From Alteromonas gracilis (GTDB lineage: Bacteria > Pseudomonadota > Gammaproteobacteria > Enterobacterales > Alteromonadaceae), in NCBI RefSeq assembly GCF_002993325.1, contig NZ_PVNO01000005.1, forward strand, positions 62,001-126,000: a DNA stretch of 64,000 nt, read 5' to 3'. The notes beneath the pieces were generated by a model, which was not told the origin of the DNA, did no database searches, and was given only the letters and a program-made list of their open reading frames with translations. Shown here in pieces: positions 22,341-31,293 of the stretch. A program made the position numbers and the translations under genes. Numbering within the stretch: position 1 is the stretch's first letter; each line of letters starts with the position of its first letter.

Positions 22341-24452
22341 GTGTATTTGTTTGAAGGTTTAAAGCAGAAAGTTTTAGAGTACTTGCCGGCCGAGCGCGTG
22401 CAGCTGGTTCAGGATTCTTTTGTGCTTGCGCAAGAAGCGCACGATGGACAAATGCGCTCAAGTGGCGACCCTTACATTACACACCCTGTTGCTGTTGCGG
22501 GTATTCTGGCGGATATGCACCTTGATCATGAGACGATCATGGCGGCGCTGCTTCATGATGTTATCGAAGATACCCATTACAGCAAAGAAGACTTGGCTGA
22601 AGCCTTTGGCGATACCGTTGCAGAACTGGTTGAAGGCGTAAGTAAGCTAGATAAGTTAGCGTTTAGTACCAAACAAGAAGCGCAAGCCGAAAACTTTCGT
22701 AAAATGATGATGGCCATGGTGCAAGACATCAGGGTTATTCTCATCAAACTTGCTGACCGCACGCACAATATGCGCACTCTGGGTTCGCTGCGTCCAGATA
22801 AGCGCAGACGTATCGCTCTTGAAACCTTAGAGATTTACGCGCCGATAGCCCATCGATTGGGTATACACGATATTAAAAACGAGCTAGAAGACCTGGGTTT
22901 CCAAGCCATGTATCCGATGCGACATCGCGCCCTAAAATCGGCAGTTCGACAAGCGCGTGGTAATCGTAAAGAAATCATCGAAAATATCCGTGAAGAGCTT
23001 AATACGCGCTTAGACGCCTACGAAATCGACTCGAACGTGCTAGGGCGTGAGAAGCACCTCTATTCCATTTACCGCAAAATGAAAAACAAAGAACTGATGT
23101 TCAATGAGGTAATGGATATTTACGCATTTCGCATAGTGGTTGACTCGGTAGATAATTGCTATCGCGCACTCGGTGCTATGCATGGGCTTTATAAACCCAT
23201 TGAAAATCGTTTCAAAGATTACATTGCGATCCCCCGAACTAACGGTTATCAGTCGCTACATACATCATTGATTGGGCCACACGGAATTCCTGTTGAAATT
23301 CAAATTCGTACACAGGAAATGGACCAAATGGCTGACAAAGGGGTAGCCGCACATTGGCTTTATAAAGAGCCAGGCGACAATGGCACTACTGCGCAGCTTC
23401 GCGCACGTAAGTGGATGCAAAGTTTGCTTGAACTTCAGCAATCGGCCAGTTCGTCTTTTGAATTCATCGAATCGGTGAAAACCGACCTTTTCCCTGATGA
23501 AATTTATGTGTTCACACCAGACGGCCGTATTATTGAATTACCAACCGGTGCAACTGCCGTCGATTTTGCCTATGCAGTTCATTCCGATGTGGGTAATACC
23601 TGTGTAGGTGTGCGTGTAGAACGCAGAAACTTTAGCTTGAGCAAGCCGCTAGAGAACGGTCAAACCGTTGAAATCATTACTTCTCCTAAAGCAAAACCGA
23701 ATGCGAACTGGCTGAACTTTGTAGTAAGTGCTCGTGCGCGTACGCGCATTCGTCAGTACTTACGCAAGCAGCATTCTCAAGAAGCGGTAAACATGGGGAA
23801 CCGCCTTCTTCGCCATGCGTTAGGAAGCGTTAAGCTAGATGATATTCCAAACGAAGATATCGAACGGGTTGTTGCAGAGACCAAACACGACAGTTTCGAT
23901 GATTTACTTGTTGATATAGGGCTTGGCAACGAATTGAGCGCTATTGTCGCTCGTCGTTTACTTGGCGAAAGCACAACTGATTTATCAGATAAGAAAGGCA
24001 ATGTTGCTATTCGGGGTACCGAAGGCCTGCTTGTTCATTATTCTCGTTGCTGCCACCCCATTCCAGATGATGAAATTGTAGCGGTGCTAAGCCCTGGCCG
24101 CGGAATGACTATACATCAAATTGGCTGTAATAATATTCGCAAGCTCACAAGAGAAGAGCCGCAGCGAGTGCTGCCCATGCAGTGGGACGATAATCCACAA
24201 GGTGAATTTAAGGCGTCGCTTCGCATTGAATTGTTTAACCATCAAGGCACACTGGCAACATTAACGAACACCATTTCAGGGTGCGATTCCAATATCATTG
24301 GCCTGCAAACTGAAGAAAAAGAGAGTAACATCTACTTTATCGACCTTGAACTTACCACACATAATCGTGTTCACTTGGCGCGCGTGATGAAGAAAATACG
24401 CACCATGCCGGAAGTTCAGAAAGTGTCTCGTCATAGTCAATCTCGACACTAA
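22341..24452 (+). CDS. spoT: Bifunctional (p)ppGpp synthetase/hydrolase SpoT
   Basis: A 703-residue protein beginning with GTG (YLFEGLKQ), the position matching the E. coli SpoT N-terminus. The HD hydrolase domain includes LLHDVIED with His72-Asp73. It is followed by the synthetase domain with GREKHLYSIYRKM and YIAIPRTNGYQSLHTS, a TGS domain (FPDEIYVFTPDGRIIELP), and a C-terminal ACT domain. It degrades and makes the stringent alarmone in response to starvation signals. The hydrolase signature is intact, so it is SpoT rather than RelA. It is followed 24 bases later by ridA. Confidence 0.97.
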   Translation: MYLFEGLKQKVLEYLPAERVQLVQDSFVLAQEAHDGQMRSSGDPYITHPVAVAGILADMHLDHETIMAALLHDVIEDTHYSKEDLAEAFGDTVAELVEGVSKLDKLAFSTKQEAQAENFRKMMMAMVQDIRVILIKLADRTHNMRTLGSLRPDKRRRIALETLEIYAPIAHRLGIHDIKNELEDLGFQAMYPMRHRALKSAVRQARGNRKEIIENIREELNTRLDAYEIDSNVLGREKHLYSIYRKMKNKELMFNEVMDIYAFRIVVDSVDNCYRALGAMHGLYKPIENRFKDYIAIPRTNGYQSLHTSLIGPHGIPVEIQIRTQEMDQMADKGVAAHWLYKEPGDNGTTAQLRARKWMQSLLELQQSASSSFEFIESVKTDLFPDEIYVFTPDGRIIELPTGATAVDFAYAVHSDVGNTCVGVRVERRNFSLSKPLENGQTVEIITSPKAKPNANWLNFVVSARARTRIRQYLRKQHSQEAVNMGNRLLRHALGSVKLDDIPNEDIERVVAETKHDSFDDLLVDIGLGNELSAIVARRLLGESTTDLSDKKGNVAIRGTEGLLVHYSRCCHPIPDDEIVAVLSPGRGMTIHQIGCNNIRKLTREEPQRVLPMQWDDNPQGEFKASLRIELFNHQGTLATLTNTISGCDSNIIGLQTEEKESNIYFIDLELTTHNRVHLARVMKKIRTMPEVQKVSRHSQSRH

Positions 24453-24476
24453 TTACTACACTATTTAGGAACTACT

Positions 24477-24863
24477 ATGTCTAAGTCTATTATTCAGACC
24501 GATAAGGCACCTGCTGCTATTGGTACTTATAGCCAAGCGGTAAAAGCGGGTACTACTGTTTACCTTTCAGGCCAAATCCCGCTGGTTGCTGAAACCATGG
24601 AAATGGTATCTGATGATTTTGAAGCGCAAGCTGTTCAAGTTTTTGAAAATATCAAAGCGGTGTGTGACGCGGCAGGCGGCACAACGAACGATTTGGTGAA
24701 AGTGAACATCTTCCTTATCGACCTTGGTCACTTTGCAACGGTTAATGAAATCATGAGCCGTTACTTCACGAAACCTTACCCAGCGCGTGCTGCCGTTCAG
24801 GTGTCGGCATTGCCTAAAGGTGCACAAATTGAAATTGATGGTGTAATGGAACTGCCGGAGTAA
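24477..24863 (+). CDS. ridA: RidA family enamine/imine deaminase
   Basis: A 128-residue YjgF/YER057c/UK114 protein with [37 protein letters not shown], and the catalytic arginine in [20 protein letters not shown]. RidA hydrolyses reactive 2-aminoacrylate and related imines, protecting PLP enzymes. It sits between spoT and trmH, four bases before the trmH start, an arrangement seen in Alteromonadales. It has a good AGGAAC site upstream. Confidence 0.94.
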   Translation: MSKSIIQTDKAPAAIGTYSQAVKAGTTVYLSGQIPLVAETMEMVSDDFEAQAVQVFENIKAVCDAAGGTTNDLVKVNIFLIDLGHFATVNEIMSRYFTKPYPARAAVQVSALPKGAQIEIDGVMELPE

Positions 24864-24866
24864 GCC

Positions 24867-25574
24867 ATGTCACCTGAGCGTTACCAGCGCATAAGACAAG
24901 TGCTGGAAAGAAGGCAAACAGATCTTACGGTTTGCCTTGAAAATGTACACAAGCCGCATAACGTATCTGCAGTAGTGAGAACCTGTGATGCAGTGGGTAT
25001 TCATCGCGTTCACACCGTGTGGGAAAAGAAATACCAGTTTCGTCGCGGCACCGCTATGGGCAGCCAACAATGGGTGCGTCAAACCAATCACGATAATATC
25101 AACGATGCGATGGCTGAACTAAAAGGTCAAGGCATGCAGGTGCTGGTAACCCACTTATCTGATACCGCTGTCGATTTTCGTGATATTGATTACACCAAGC
25201 CAACGGCTATTTTGTTTGGTCAAGAGAAATACGGTGCCTCTGATGAGGCGAAAGCCGTTGCCGACCATGACATTGTTATTCCTATGATGGGCATGGTGCA
25301 GTCGTTGAACGTATCGGTAGCTGCAGCGTTGGTACTTTACGAAGCCCAGCGCCAACGTACAATTGCAGGTATGTATAACACCCAGCAGTTACCAGAAGAA
25401 GAGTGCCAAGCATTGGCCTTTCAAAATGGTTACCCGCGTTTGTATAAACTTTGCCAACGCAAAGGTTTGCCTTTGCCTGCTATTAACGCCATTGGTGAAG
25501 TGGATGCCGATGAAAGCTGGTGGAAAGAAATGCAGATCACAAAAGCAGAAGCAAACGCGCTAGAGGCCGACTAG
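24867..25574 (+). CDS. trmH: tRNA (guanosine-18-2'-O)-methyltransferase TrmH
   Basis: A 235-residue SPOUT methyltransferase close to E. coli TrmH. It has NVHKPHNVSAVVRTCDAVG, WEKKYQFRRGTAMGSQQWV, LFGQEKYGASDEA, and the knot motif IPMMGMVQSLNVSVAAALVLY. It methylates the ribose of G18 in the tRNA D-loop using SAM. It starts three bases after the ridA stop, so it is cotranscribed. A weak hairpin (GGCCAG/CTGGCC at 25623-25643) lies in the gap before recG but lacks a T run. Confidence 0.95.
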   Translation: MSPERYQRIRQVLERRQTDLTVCLENVHKPHNVSAVVRTCDAVGIHRVHTVWEKKYQFRRGTAMGSQQWVRQTNHDNINDAMAELKGQGMQVLVTHLSDTAVDFRDIDYTKPTAILFGQEKYGASDEAKAVADHDIVIPMMGMVQSLNVSVAAALVLYEAQRQRTIAGMYNTQQLPEEECQALAFQNGYPRLYKLCQRKGLPLPAINAIGEVDADESWWKEMQITKAEANALEAD

Positions 25575-25768
25575 GGCCTAACCTATTGGTTGCACTTTTA
25601 GTTTTGCTCTTACTTGTATAGGGGCCAGCGTAAAAAACTGGCCTAAAGCGTACTCGCCAACCCCTCAACAATCCTTTACACTTCTTTTCCTATAACACGT
25701 TGATTAACACCAGCTTGTGCCAATCCAAAGGTTAAATAGTTAATGTTCCAAAAGAAGGATATCGCTTG

Positions 25769-27841
25769 ATGCAAGCACTGGCCACTACACCCATTACTGC
25801 GCTTAAAGGCGTAGGCGCAAAGGTGGCAGAAAAGCTCAACAAAATTGGCTTGTTTACCCTTCAAGATATCTTGTTTCATCTGCCACATCGCTACGAAGAT
25901 AGAACCCGTATATACAGCGTGGCCGAATGTCGCCCCTTTACTCACGTTAGCGTGCAGGGCGAAGTAATGAGCGCTGATATTCAGTATGGTAAAAAGCGCA
26001 TGTTAGTGGTTAAGCTAAGCGACGGCACGGGCACTATTACGCTGCGCTTTTTTCACTTCGGTGCTGTACAGCGGTCGATGATGACACCGGGCAACACCGT
26101 ACGCTGCTTTGGTGAAGTGCGCACTGGGAAATGGGGCATTGAAATGATGCACCCAGAATTTAAATTAGTTGATGAGGACGCTCCACCTACCGAAGAGTCG
26201 CTCACGCCGGTTTACCCCACTACCGACGGGGTTAAGCAGTTAACCCTTCGCAATTTAACCGACCAAGCGTTAAAGCTGTTAGATAAAGGCGCACTTGCAG
26301 ATTTATTGCCTGAGGGTATTTACGACGAGCAAATTAGCCTCAACGAAGCTCTGCATTTAGTGCACCGCCCGCCACCTGATGTAGACGTTCATGAAATGGA
26401 AGAGGGGCTTCATCCTGCCCAGTATCGGTTGATATTAGAAGAGCTACTGTCACATCACTTAAGCGTGCTTAAAGTGCGTAAGCTGTCTGACGCCCAGCCA
26501 GGTATTCCCATTAAAGTGAACCAGCCTCTGATAGATAAAATGTTAGCGCAGCTGCCATTTTCACCCACAGGGGCCCAGTCGCGCGTGGTTAAAGATATAC
26601 AAAACGATATGCAGCATGCGCGGCCCATGATGCGTCTGGTCCAGGGCGATGTGGGCTCGGGTAAAACCTTGGTGGCAGCACTCGCCGCATTGTCTGCCAT
26701 AGGTGCAGGGCATCAAGTGGCCTTGATGGCTCCTACAGAACTTTTGGCAGAACAGCACGCGAACAACTTTCGCGGCTGGTTGGAGCCGTTGGGCATTGAA
26801 GTGGGCTGGCTTGCTGGAAAGCTTAAAGGAAAAGCGCGCAATGAAGTAATGGCGCGCTTAGAAGCTGGCGATATTCAAATGCTGGTGGGTACTCACGCCA
26901 TCTTCCAGGAAAGCGTGAACTACCAGCAGCTAGCGCTGGTTATTGTAGATGAACAACACCGCTTTGGGGTACATCAGCGTTTGGCCCTGCGCGATAAAGG
27001 CGAGCAGCAAGGTCGCTACCCTCATCAGCTAATTATGACGGCGACGCCTATTCCAAGAACGTTGGCCATGACAGCCTATGCCGATTTAGACACGTCGATT
27101 ATTGATGAACTCCCCCCCGGGAGAACGCCAGTGCAAACGGTTGTGCTACCCGATACACGCCGCGCCGACGTGATAGAGCGGGTGCGACAGGCATGTAAAG
27201 ATAATGGTCGACAAGCCTATTGGGTATGTACCCTTATTGATGAATCTGAAGTGTTAGAGTGTCAGGCCGCAGAAGATGCCGCCGTTACATTGCGCACCGC
27301 GCTACCTGACTTGCAGGTAGGATTAGTACACGGGCGACTAAAGCCTGCGGAAAAAGCCCAAGTTATGGCTGACTTTAAAGACGGCAAACTCGACTTACTG
27401 GTAGCCACTACGGTTATTGAAGTGGGCGTAGATGTGCCTAACGCCAGTATCATGATCATTGAAAACCCAGAGCGCTTAGGGTTGGCGCAGCTTCATCAGC
27501 TTAGAGGCAGGGTGGGGCGAGGTGCTGTTGAAAGTCAGTGCGTACTTATGTATCAAAGCCCATTATCTAAAACGGCGACTCAGCGTCTGGGCGTGTTACG
27601 TGAGTCGAATGATGGGTTTTATATTGCACAGCGAGATTTAGAAATTAGAGGCCCAGGTGAATTTATGGGCACCAAACAAACCGGTATGGCTGAGCTTAAA
27701 ATAGCGGATTTAGTGCGCGACGCTGCACTTATTCCAAAAGTACAGGAAATAGCCTATACCCTGTGGGACAAATACCCCTCTCACGCTCAAGCCATTATAA
27801 ATAGATGGATAGGGCACAAGGAGCAGTACGGCCATGCTTAA
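25769..27841 (+). CDS. recG: ATP-dependent DNA helicase RecG
   Basis: A 690-residue helicase. It has an N-terminal wedge/OB domain (ITALKGVGAKVAEKLNKIG, LFHLPHRYEDRT), Walker A GDVGSGKT near residue 295, DEQHRFG as motif II, TATPIPRT, and motif VI QLRGRVGRG. It remodels stalled forks and Holliday junctions. The ATG at 25769 has AGAAGGAT eight bases upstream and is preferred over the TTG immediately before it. Its last eight bases overlap the rsmJ start. Confidence 0.96.
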   Translation: MQALATTPITALKGVGAKVAEKLNKIGLFTLQDILFHLPHRYEDRTRIYSVAECRPFTHVSVQGEVMSADIQYGKKRMLVVKLSDGTGTITLRFFHFGAVQRSMMTPGNTVRCFGEVRTGKWGIEMMHPEFKLVDEDAPPTEESLTPVYPTTDGVKQLTLRNLTDQALKLLDKGALADLLPEGIYDEQISLNEALHLVHRPPPDVDVHEMEEGLHPAQYRLILEELLSHHLSVLKVRKLSDAQPGIPIKVNQPLIDKMLAQLPFSPTGAQSRVVKDIQNDMQHARPMMRLVQGDVGSGKTLVAALAALSAIGAGHQVALMAPTELLAEQHANNFRGWLEPLGIEVGWLAGKLKGKARNEVMARLEAGDIQMLVGTHAIFQESVNYQQLALVIVDEQHRFGVHQRLALRDKGEQQGRYPHQLIMTATPIPRTLAMTAYADLDTSIIDELPPGRTPVQTVVLPDTRRADVIERVRQACKDNGRQAYWVCTLIDESEVLECQAAEDAAVTLRTALPDLQVGLVHGRLKPAEKAQVMADFKDGKLDLLVATTVIEVGVDVPNASIMIIENPERLGLAQLHQLRGRVGRGAVESQCVLMYQSPLSKTATQRLGVLRESNDGFYIAQRDLEIRGPGEFMGTKQTGMAELKIADLVRDAALIPKVQEIAYTLWDKYPSHAQAIINRWIGHKEQYGHA

Positions 27842-28619
27842 TAGTGTGCCTTTAGTTCTTGCTGAAAATAGCAGTAGTGATGATACTGCGCTAGTGAATG
27901 TGGTAAGTGAAAAGTGGAATTTCCCTATTATCACTCATAGTGAAAAAGATAATGAAGGGTTCTACCTTCAGGTCAGAAATGGTGTGCTTGGTCTTGCTGA
28001 CGCGAGTGATAAAAAGGTATTGCCAGTAGAAGTAGACTTTGCGTCACCCGCCAGTTTATACCGAAAGCAGCATGGCGGTGGCCGTAAAGAGCCTATTGTT
28101 AAAGCCATTGGCCTTAAGGGGAATGAAAAGTGGCATGTTGTAGATGCTACGCCCGGGTTAGGACGAGATGCTTTTGTACTTGTGAGTGTGGGCTGCAAAG
28201 TGACAATGATAGAACGCTCCCCTATTGTAGCGGCGCTGCTTGAAGACGGCATCCGCAGGTTAGCGCTTAGTTTTCCAGAACTTGCTTCACAAATGAGCTT
28301 ACGGCATGGAAATAGTGCTGAGGTAATGCAATACTTCAGTGGTGAGAATGTGAACGCTATTTATTTAGACCCCATGTTCCCACACAAAAAGAAGTCAGCC
28401 TTGGTGAAAAAGGAAATGCGGCTGTTTCAGCAACTGCTTGGTCATGATCCAGACGCAGATGCGCTGTTACCGCCAGCACTAGAGCTAGCTACGCACCGGG
28501 TAGTGGTTAAACGCCCAAACAGTGCAGACGTGCTGGCAGGAATGAAAGCATCAATGGCTATTGAAAGCAAAAAACACAGATTTGATGTGTATTTGTGTCA
28601 AAAAAATCTAGGAGAGTAG
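27834..28619 (+). CDS. rsmJ: 16S rRNA (guanine-1516-N2)-methyltransferase RsmJ
   Basis: A 261-residue methyltransferase with the RsmJ (YhiQ) pattern: SLYRKQHGGGRKEPIVKAIG, the SAM-binding DATPGLGRDAFVL, IERSP, and the catalytic-type motif DPMFPHKKKSALVKKEMR. It methylates N2 of G1516 in 16S rRNA. The start overlaps recG by eight bases, suggesting coupling, and the peroxiredoxin gene begins two bases after it. Confidence 0.92.
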   Translation: MLNSVPLVLAENSSSDDTALVNVVSEKWNFPIITHSEKDNEGFYLQVRNGVLGLADASDKKVLPVEVDFASPASLYRKQHGGGRKEPIVKAIGLKGNEKWHVVDATPGLGRDAFVLVSVGCKVTMIERSPIVAALLEDGIRRLALSFPELASQMSLRHGNSAEVMQYFSGENVNAIYLDPMFPHKKKSALVKKEMRLFQQLLGHDPDADALLPPALELATHRVVVKRPNSADVLAGMKASMAIESKKHRFDVYLCQKNLGE

Positions 28620-28620
28620 C

Positions 28621-29094
28621 ATGATACAAGTTGGGGGCACTTTGCCTGAAGTAGATTTTAGCCTTTTAGAAAATGGCGAAATAACCAACCCAGGAACGAA
28701 TGAGTTGTTTTCGGAAAAACGCGTTGTGTTGTTTGCAGTGCCAGGCGCATTTACGCCGACCTGTTCACAAGCACACTTGCCGGGCTATGTAGCGCTTGCT
28801 GATAAAATCAAAGCGAAAGGCATTGATACTATTATCTGCTTGAGTGTTAACGATGCATTTGTGATGGATGCATGGGGTAAAGCGAACAATGCGGACGAAA
28901 TTGTAATGCTAGCTGATGGCAACGGTTTCTTTACTAAACAAATTGGTCTGGATATGAGCACAGGTAATTTCGGTGGCTTGCGCTCGCTTCGCTATTCAAT
29001 GCTAGTAGAAGATGGCGAAGTGAAAAAGCTGAATGTGGAAGACCCAGGTAGGTTTGACGTAAGCGACGCACAAACCATGCTAGATAGCCTGTAA
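28621..29094 (+). CDS. Peroxiredoxin (Prx5 type)
   Basis: A 157-residue thiol peroxidase with the Prx5-type signature VPGAFTPTCSQAHLPGYV, in which the cysteine near residue 45 is peroxidatic. A second cysteine (TIICLSVND) lies near residue 76. Members reduce peroxides using glutathione/glutaredoxin or thioredoxin. The preceding AGGAG sits in the rsmJ end, so it is probably translated from the same message. A perfect palindromic terminator follows. Confidence 0.93.
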   Translation: MIQVGGTLPEVDFSLLENGEITNPGTNELFSEKRVVLFAVPGAFTPTCSQAHLPGYVALADKIKAKGIDTIICLSVNDAFVMDAWGKANNADEIVMLADGNGFFTKQIGLDMSTGNFGGLRSLRYSMLVEDGEVKKLNVEDPGRFDVSDAQTMLDSL

Positions 29095-29122
29095 GTACGC
29101 TTTTCAGTATAAACATCAAGAT

Positions 29123-29152
29123 AAGCCCGCAACCTAGGTTGCGGGCTTTTTT
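29123..29152. terminator. Bidirectional intrinsic terminator after the peroxiredoxin gene
   Basis: A perfect 26-base palindrome (AAGCCCGCAACC, TA-GG centre, GGTTGCGGGCTT) is followed by a T run. It ends the recG-rsmJ-peroxiredoxin unit. Confidence 0.9.
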
Positions 29153-29388
29153 CGTTTAAGCGTTCGTGAATATTCGTTAATTTACATATCCGTATACTTA
29201 ACATTGAAATTCATTAAAATGTCATCAGAATATGATCTCCCGCTTAAGGAATTGCGTTAAATATCAACACGTTCAGCTAACATTAATTTACTTTAGCTTA
29301 TGGTTAAGAGGTTTTTAGGCGCATGTCATCTAGGCGAGGACGCCAAGCTACATAGCGTGTGGACTCGTTCAGTTACCTTTACTTTCTT
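29153..29388 (+). other. Intergenic region before the iron operon
   Basis: Together with the flanking terminator and Fur box this makes a gene-free stretch of about 345 bases. I see no open frame with family features, no RNA gene and no repeat in it. The iron operon promoter probably overlaps the Fur box at its right end. Confidence 0.5.
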
Positions 29389-29407
29389 AATGATAATAAG
29401 TATCATT
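29389..29407 (+). promoter_or_regulatory. Fur box
   Basis: AATGATAATAAGTATCATT is a 19-base dyad with eight of nine pairs symmetric. It contains TGATAAT-A-AGTATCA, 14 of 15 bases of the 7-1-7 Fur consensus. It lies 33 bases before the ATG of the first gene of the iron operon, where bound Fur-Fe would block transcription. Confidence 0.88.
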
Positions 29408-29439
29408 TGCGCGAAAAGACAAACGTTTTAGGAATAATT

Positions 29440-30249
29440 ATGACAACAACACTGAAAAAAATGGGTGCTCTGGTTCTGGCATCAGCGGTGACATTCTCAA
29501 TGCTATCGTCTCAAGCATTTGCAAACGGTGCGATTGGCGATCACGTGAACAATCTTCACGCGCACCTTGGTGAATACACGGAAGAGGTGCATTGGCTAGA
29601 AGAGAAGTTTGGCAGTGTTGTTGATGCGTATGAAGCAAAAGACAAGTCTGTTAAGTCAGACGCGCTCATCGAATATTGGGAAGAGGTGGACTTCCACTCT
29701 GCGATTGAAACCCAGTACGTGCCGATTTATGCCTCTATTTGGCAAGGTATTTACGGCGTGAAAATGGCAATAGATGAAGGTAAGCCTGTTGACGCTGTTC
29801 GCGTGGAGCAAGAGAACTTAAATCATGCCTTGTGGCAGGCGCTAGGCGCAGTTAAACTTGCAGCCCAGTATCAAAAGAAAGGGTTAGTGAACAAGGTTCA
29901 AACCACTGCAAAAGAACCGACCACTGGCCCTGAAGTAATCGATGATATTAAAACACGTCTTGATCGCGTGGTTGCGAAGTATGCAGAACAATTGCACGAG
30001 GTCGCAACAACGCTTGTTCACGATACTTATCTTCAGCGCTTCGAAGGCGTGGAAGGTGACTTAATTGCAAAAGACGCAGCATTGGTTGAAGACCTTGAAA
30101 AAGACTTTAACGTTACGCTTCCTCAGGCTATCTCGAAAGATACAGGCGTAGATGCTGTGCGCAAAGTAGTCGAGTCTATGCAGGTCAAGCTTGATCGCGC
30201 CCGAGCGCTGTTAGTCGAAGTAGAGCAAAGTCGCAAAGACGTATTTTAA
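29440..30249 (+). CDS. Secreted helical protein of unknown function, first gene of Fur-controlled iron operon
   Basis: A 269-residue protein started at the ATG at 29440, with AGGAAT just upstream. It has a signal peptide, with likely cleavage after AFA at residue 28. The mature part is almost entirely helical and acidic, with histidines near its start and an HxxE motif (HWLE, residues 51-54) of the kind used by imelysin/EfeO-type iron proteins, plus DFHSAIETQ and LNHALWQALG. I do not recognise the family. A Fur box lies directly upstream, and ten bases separate it from the iron-binding protein gene. A periplasmic iron- or haem-related accessory role is inferred from context only. Confidence 0.8.
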   Translation: MTTTLKKMGALVLASAVTFSMLSSQAFANGAIGDHVNNLHAHLGEYTEEVHWLEEKFGSVVDAYEAKDKSVKSDALIEYWEEVDFHSAIETQYVPIYASIWQGIYGVKMAIDEGKPVDAVRVEQENLNHALWQALGAVKLAAQYQKKGLVNKVQTTAKEPTTGPEVIDDIKTRLDRVVAKYAEQLHEVATTLVHDTYLQRFEGVEGDLIAKDAALVEDLEKDFNVTLPQAISKDTGVDAVRKVVESMQVKLDRARALLVEVEQSRKDVF

Positions 30250-30258
30250 GGAAGGTGT

Positions 30259-31293
30259 ATGCAACGTAGAACATTCTTACAGGGCTTAGCAGCAGCGGGT
30301 GCTTTATCAGGCTTGCCCTTTGGTCTTGCTCAGGCAATGACGCAAACAGGTAGCGTGTCTGTTGAATCATTACCAAAATTAGAAGGCGAGCTTACCTTAT
30401 ATTTGGGTCGCGGCGAGGGCGGTCTATACGAGAATGTTCTAAAAGCGATTGAAAAGCGCAATCCAAAACTTAACTTAAAGGTAAGAAGGGGCGGATCGGC
30501 AGCACTTGCAAATACCATTGTTGCTGAGACGAAAGCGGGCGTAAAGCGCGCGGACCTTTTCTGGGCGGTGGATACCGGTTCAATTGGTGTAGTCACTGAT
30601 GCTGGCGCTGCCAAACCTTTGCCAAACGACCTGCGTTCGCAGCTTCGCGAAGATTTTCAGTATCCTAGCTGGTCACCGGTAACAGGTCGTGTACGCACAC
30701 TGCCTTACAACACAGAGCGTGTTAAGCCCGAGCAAATTCCAGAAAGCGTAATGGCGCTGGCCGATAGCGATTTAAAAGTGGGTTGGGCACCGGCTTATTC
30801 GTCGTTCCAGTCATTTGTAACAGCAATGCGCATTTTAGAAGGCGACAAGGCCACTAAAGCCTGGCTGAAAGGAATTAACAAGCACGCCAAAAAATATGCC
30901 GGCGAGCTTGGCGTGGTGATGGGCGTAGAACGTGGTGAAGTGGATATTGGTTTTGCCAATCACTACTACACGCTTCGTCTTAAGTCGGGTAAACCCAACG
31001 CCAATGTAGCCCTCGCTTACAGTAAGGGTGATGCGGGCTGTTTGGTTAACGCTTCTGGTATTGTCGCGTTAAGTGAAGGCGACTTACCGGTTAACTTTAT
31101 TCGTTATTTGCTGTCACAAGAAGTGCAGTCGTATCTTGCTCGTGAAGCTTACGAAATACCTTTGGTTCAAGGCGTTGAACAGCCTCAAGGCTTAGCAAGT
31201 TTGAGCACGCTCTCTCCGCCAGAAATGGACCTTCGCAAACTGGCTGATTTACGCCCCACTCTTAATCTTATGAGGGAAGTTGGCGTACTGTGA
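30259..31293 (+). CDS. Ferric iron ABC transporter, substrate-binding protein (FbpA-like)
   Basis: A 344-residue periplasmic binding protein. The N-terminus MQRRTFLQGLAAAGAL has a twin-arginine (Tat)-like signal. The mature domain has GELTLYLGRGEGGLYE and RADLFWAVDTGSIG. It also has a Tyr-Tyr pair in ANHYYTLRL, matching the iron-coordinating tyrosines of FbpA/FutA proteins. It would capture Fe(III) in the periplasm and deliver it to the permease. It precedes the permease gene with a four-base overlap. A Tat-type leader on an FbpA homologue suggests it may be exported folded. Confidence 0.9.
   Translation: MQRRTFLQGLAAAGALSGLPFGLAQAMTQTGSVSVESLPKLEGELTLYLGRGEGGLYENVLKAIEKRNPKLNLKVRRGGSAALANTIVAETKAGVKRADLFWAVDTGSIGVVTDAGAAKPLPNDLRSQLREDFQYPSWSPVTGRVRTLPYNTERVKPEQIPESVMALADSDLKVGWAPAYSSFQSFVTAMRILEGDKATKAWLKGINKHAKKYAGELGVVMGVERGEVDIGFANHYYTLRLKSGKPNANVALAYSKGDAGCLVNASGIVALSEGDLPVNFIRYLLSQEVQSYLAREAYEIPLVQGVEQPQGLASLSTLSPPEMDLRKLADLRPTLNLMREVGVL

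Noticed and set aside
25623..25643. GGCCAG/CTGGCC hairpin between trmH and recG as a terminator
   Set aside because: Only a 6-bp stem and no T run after it.
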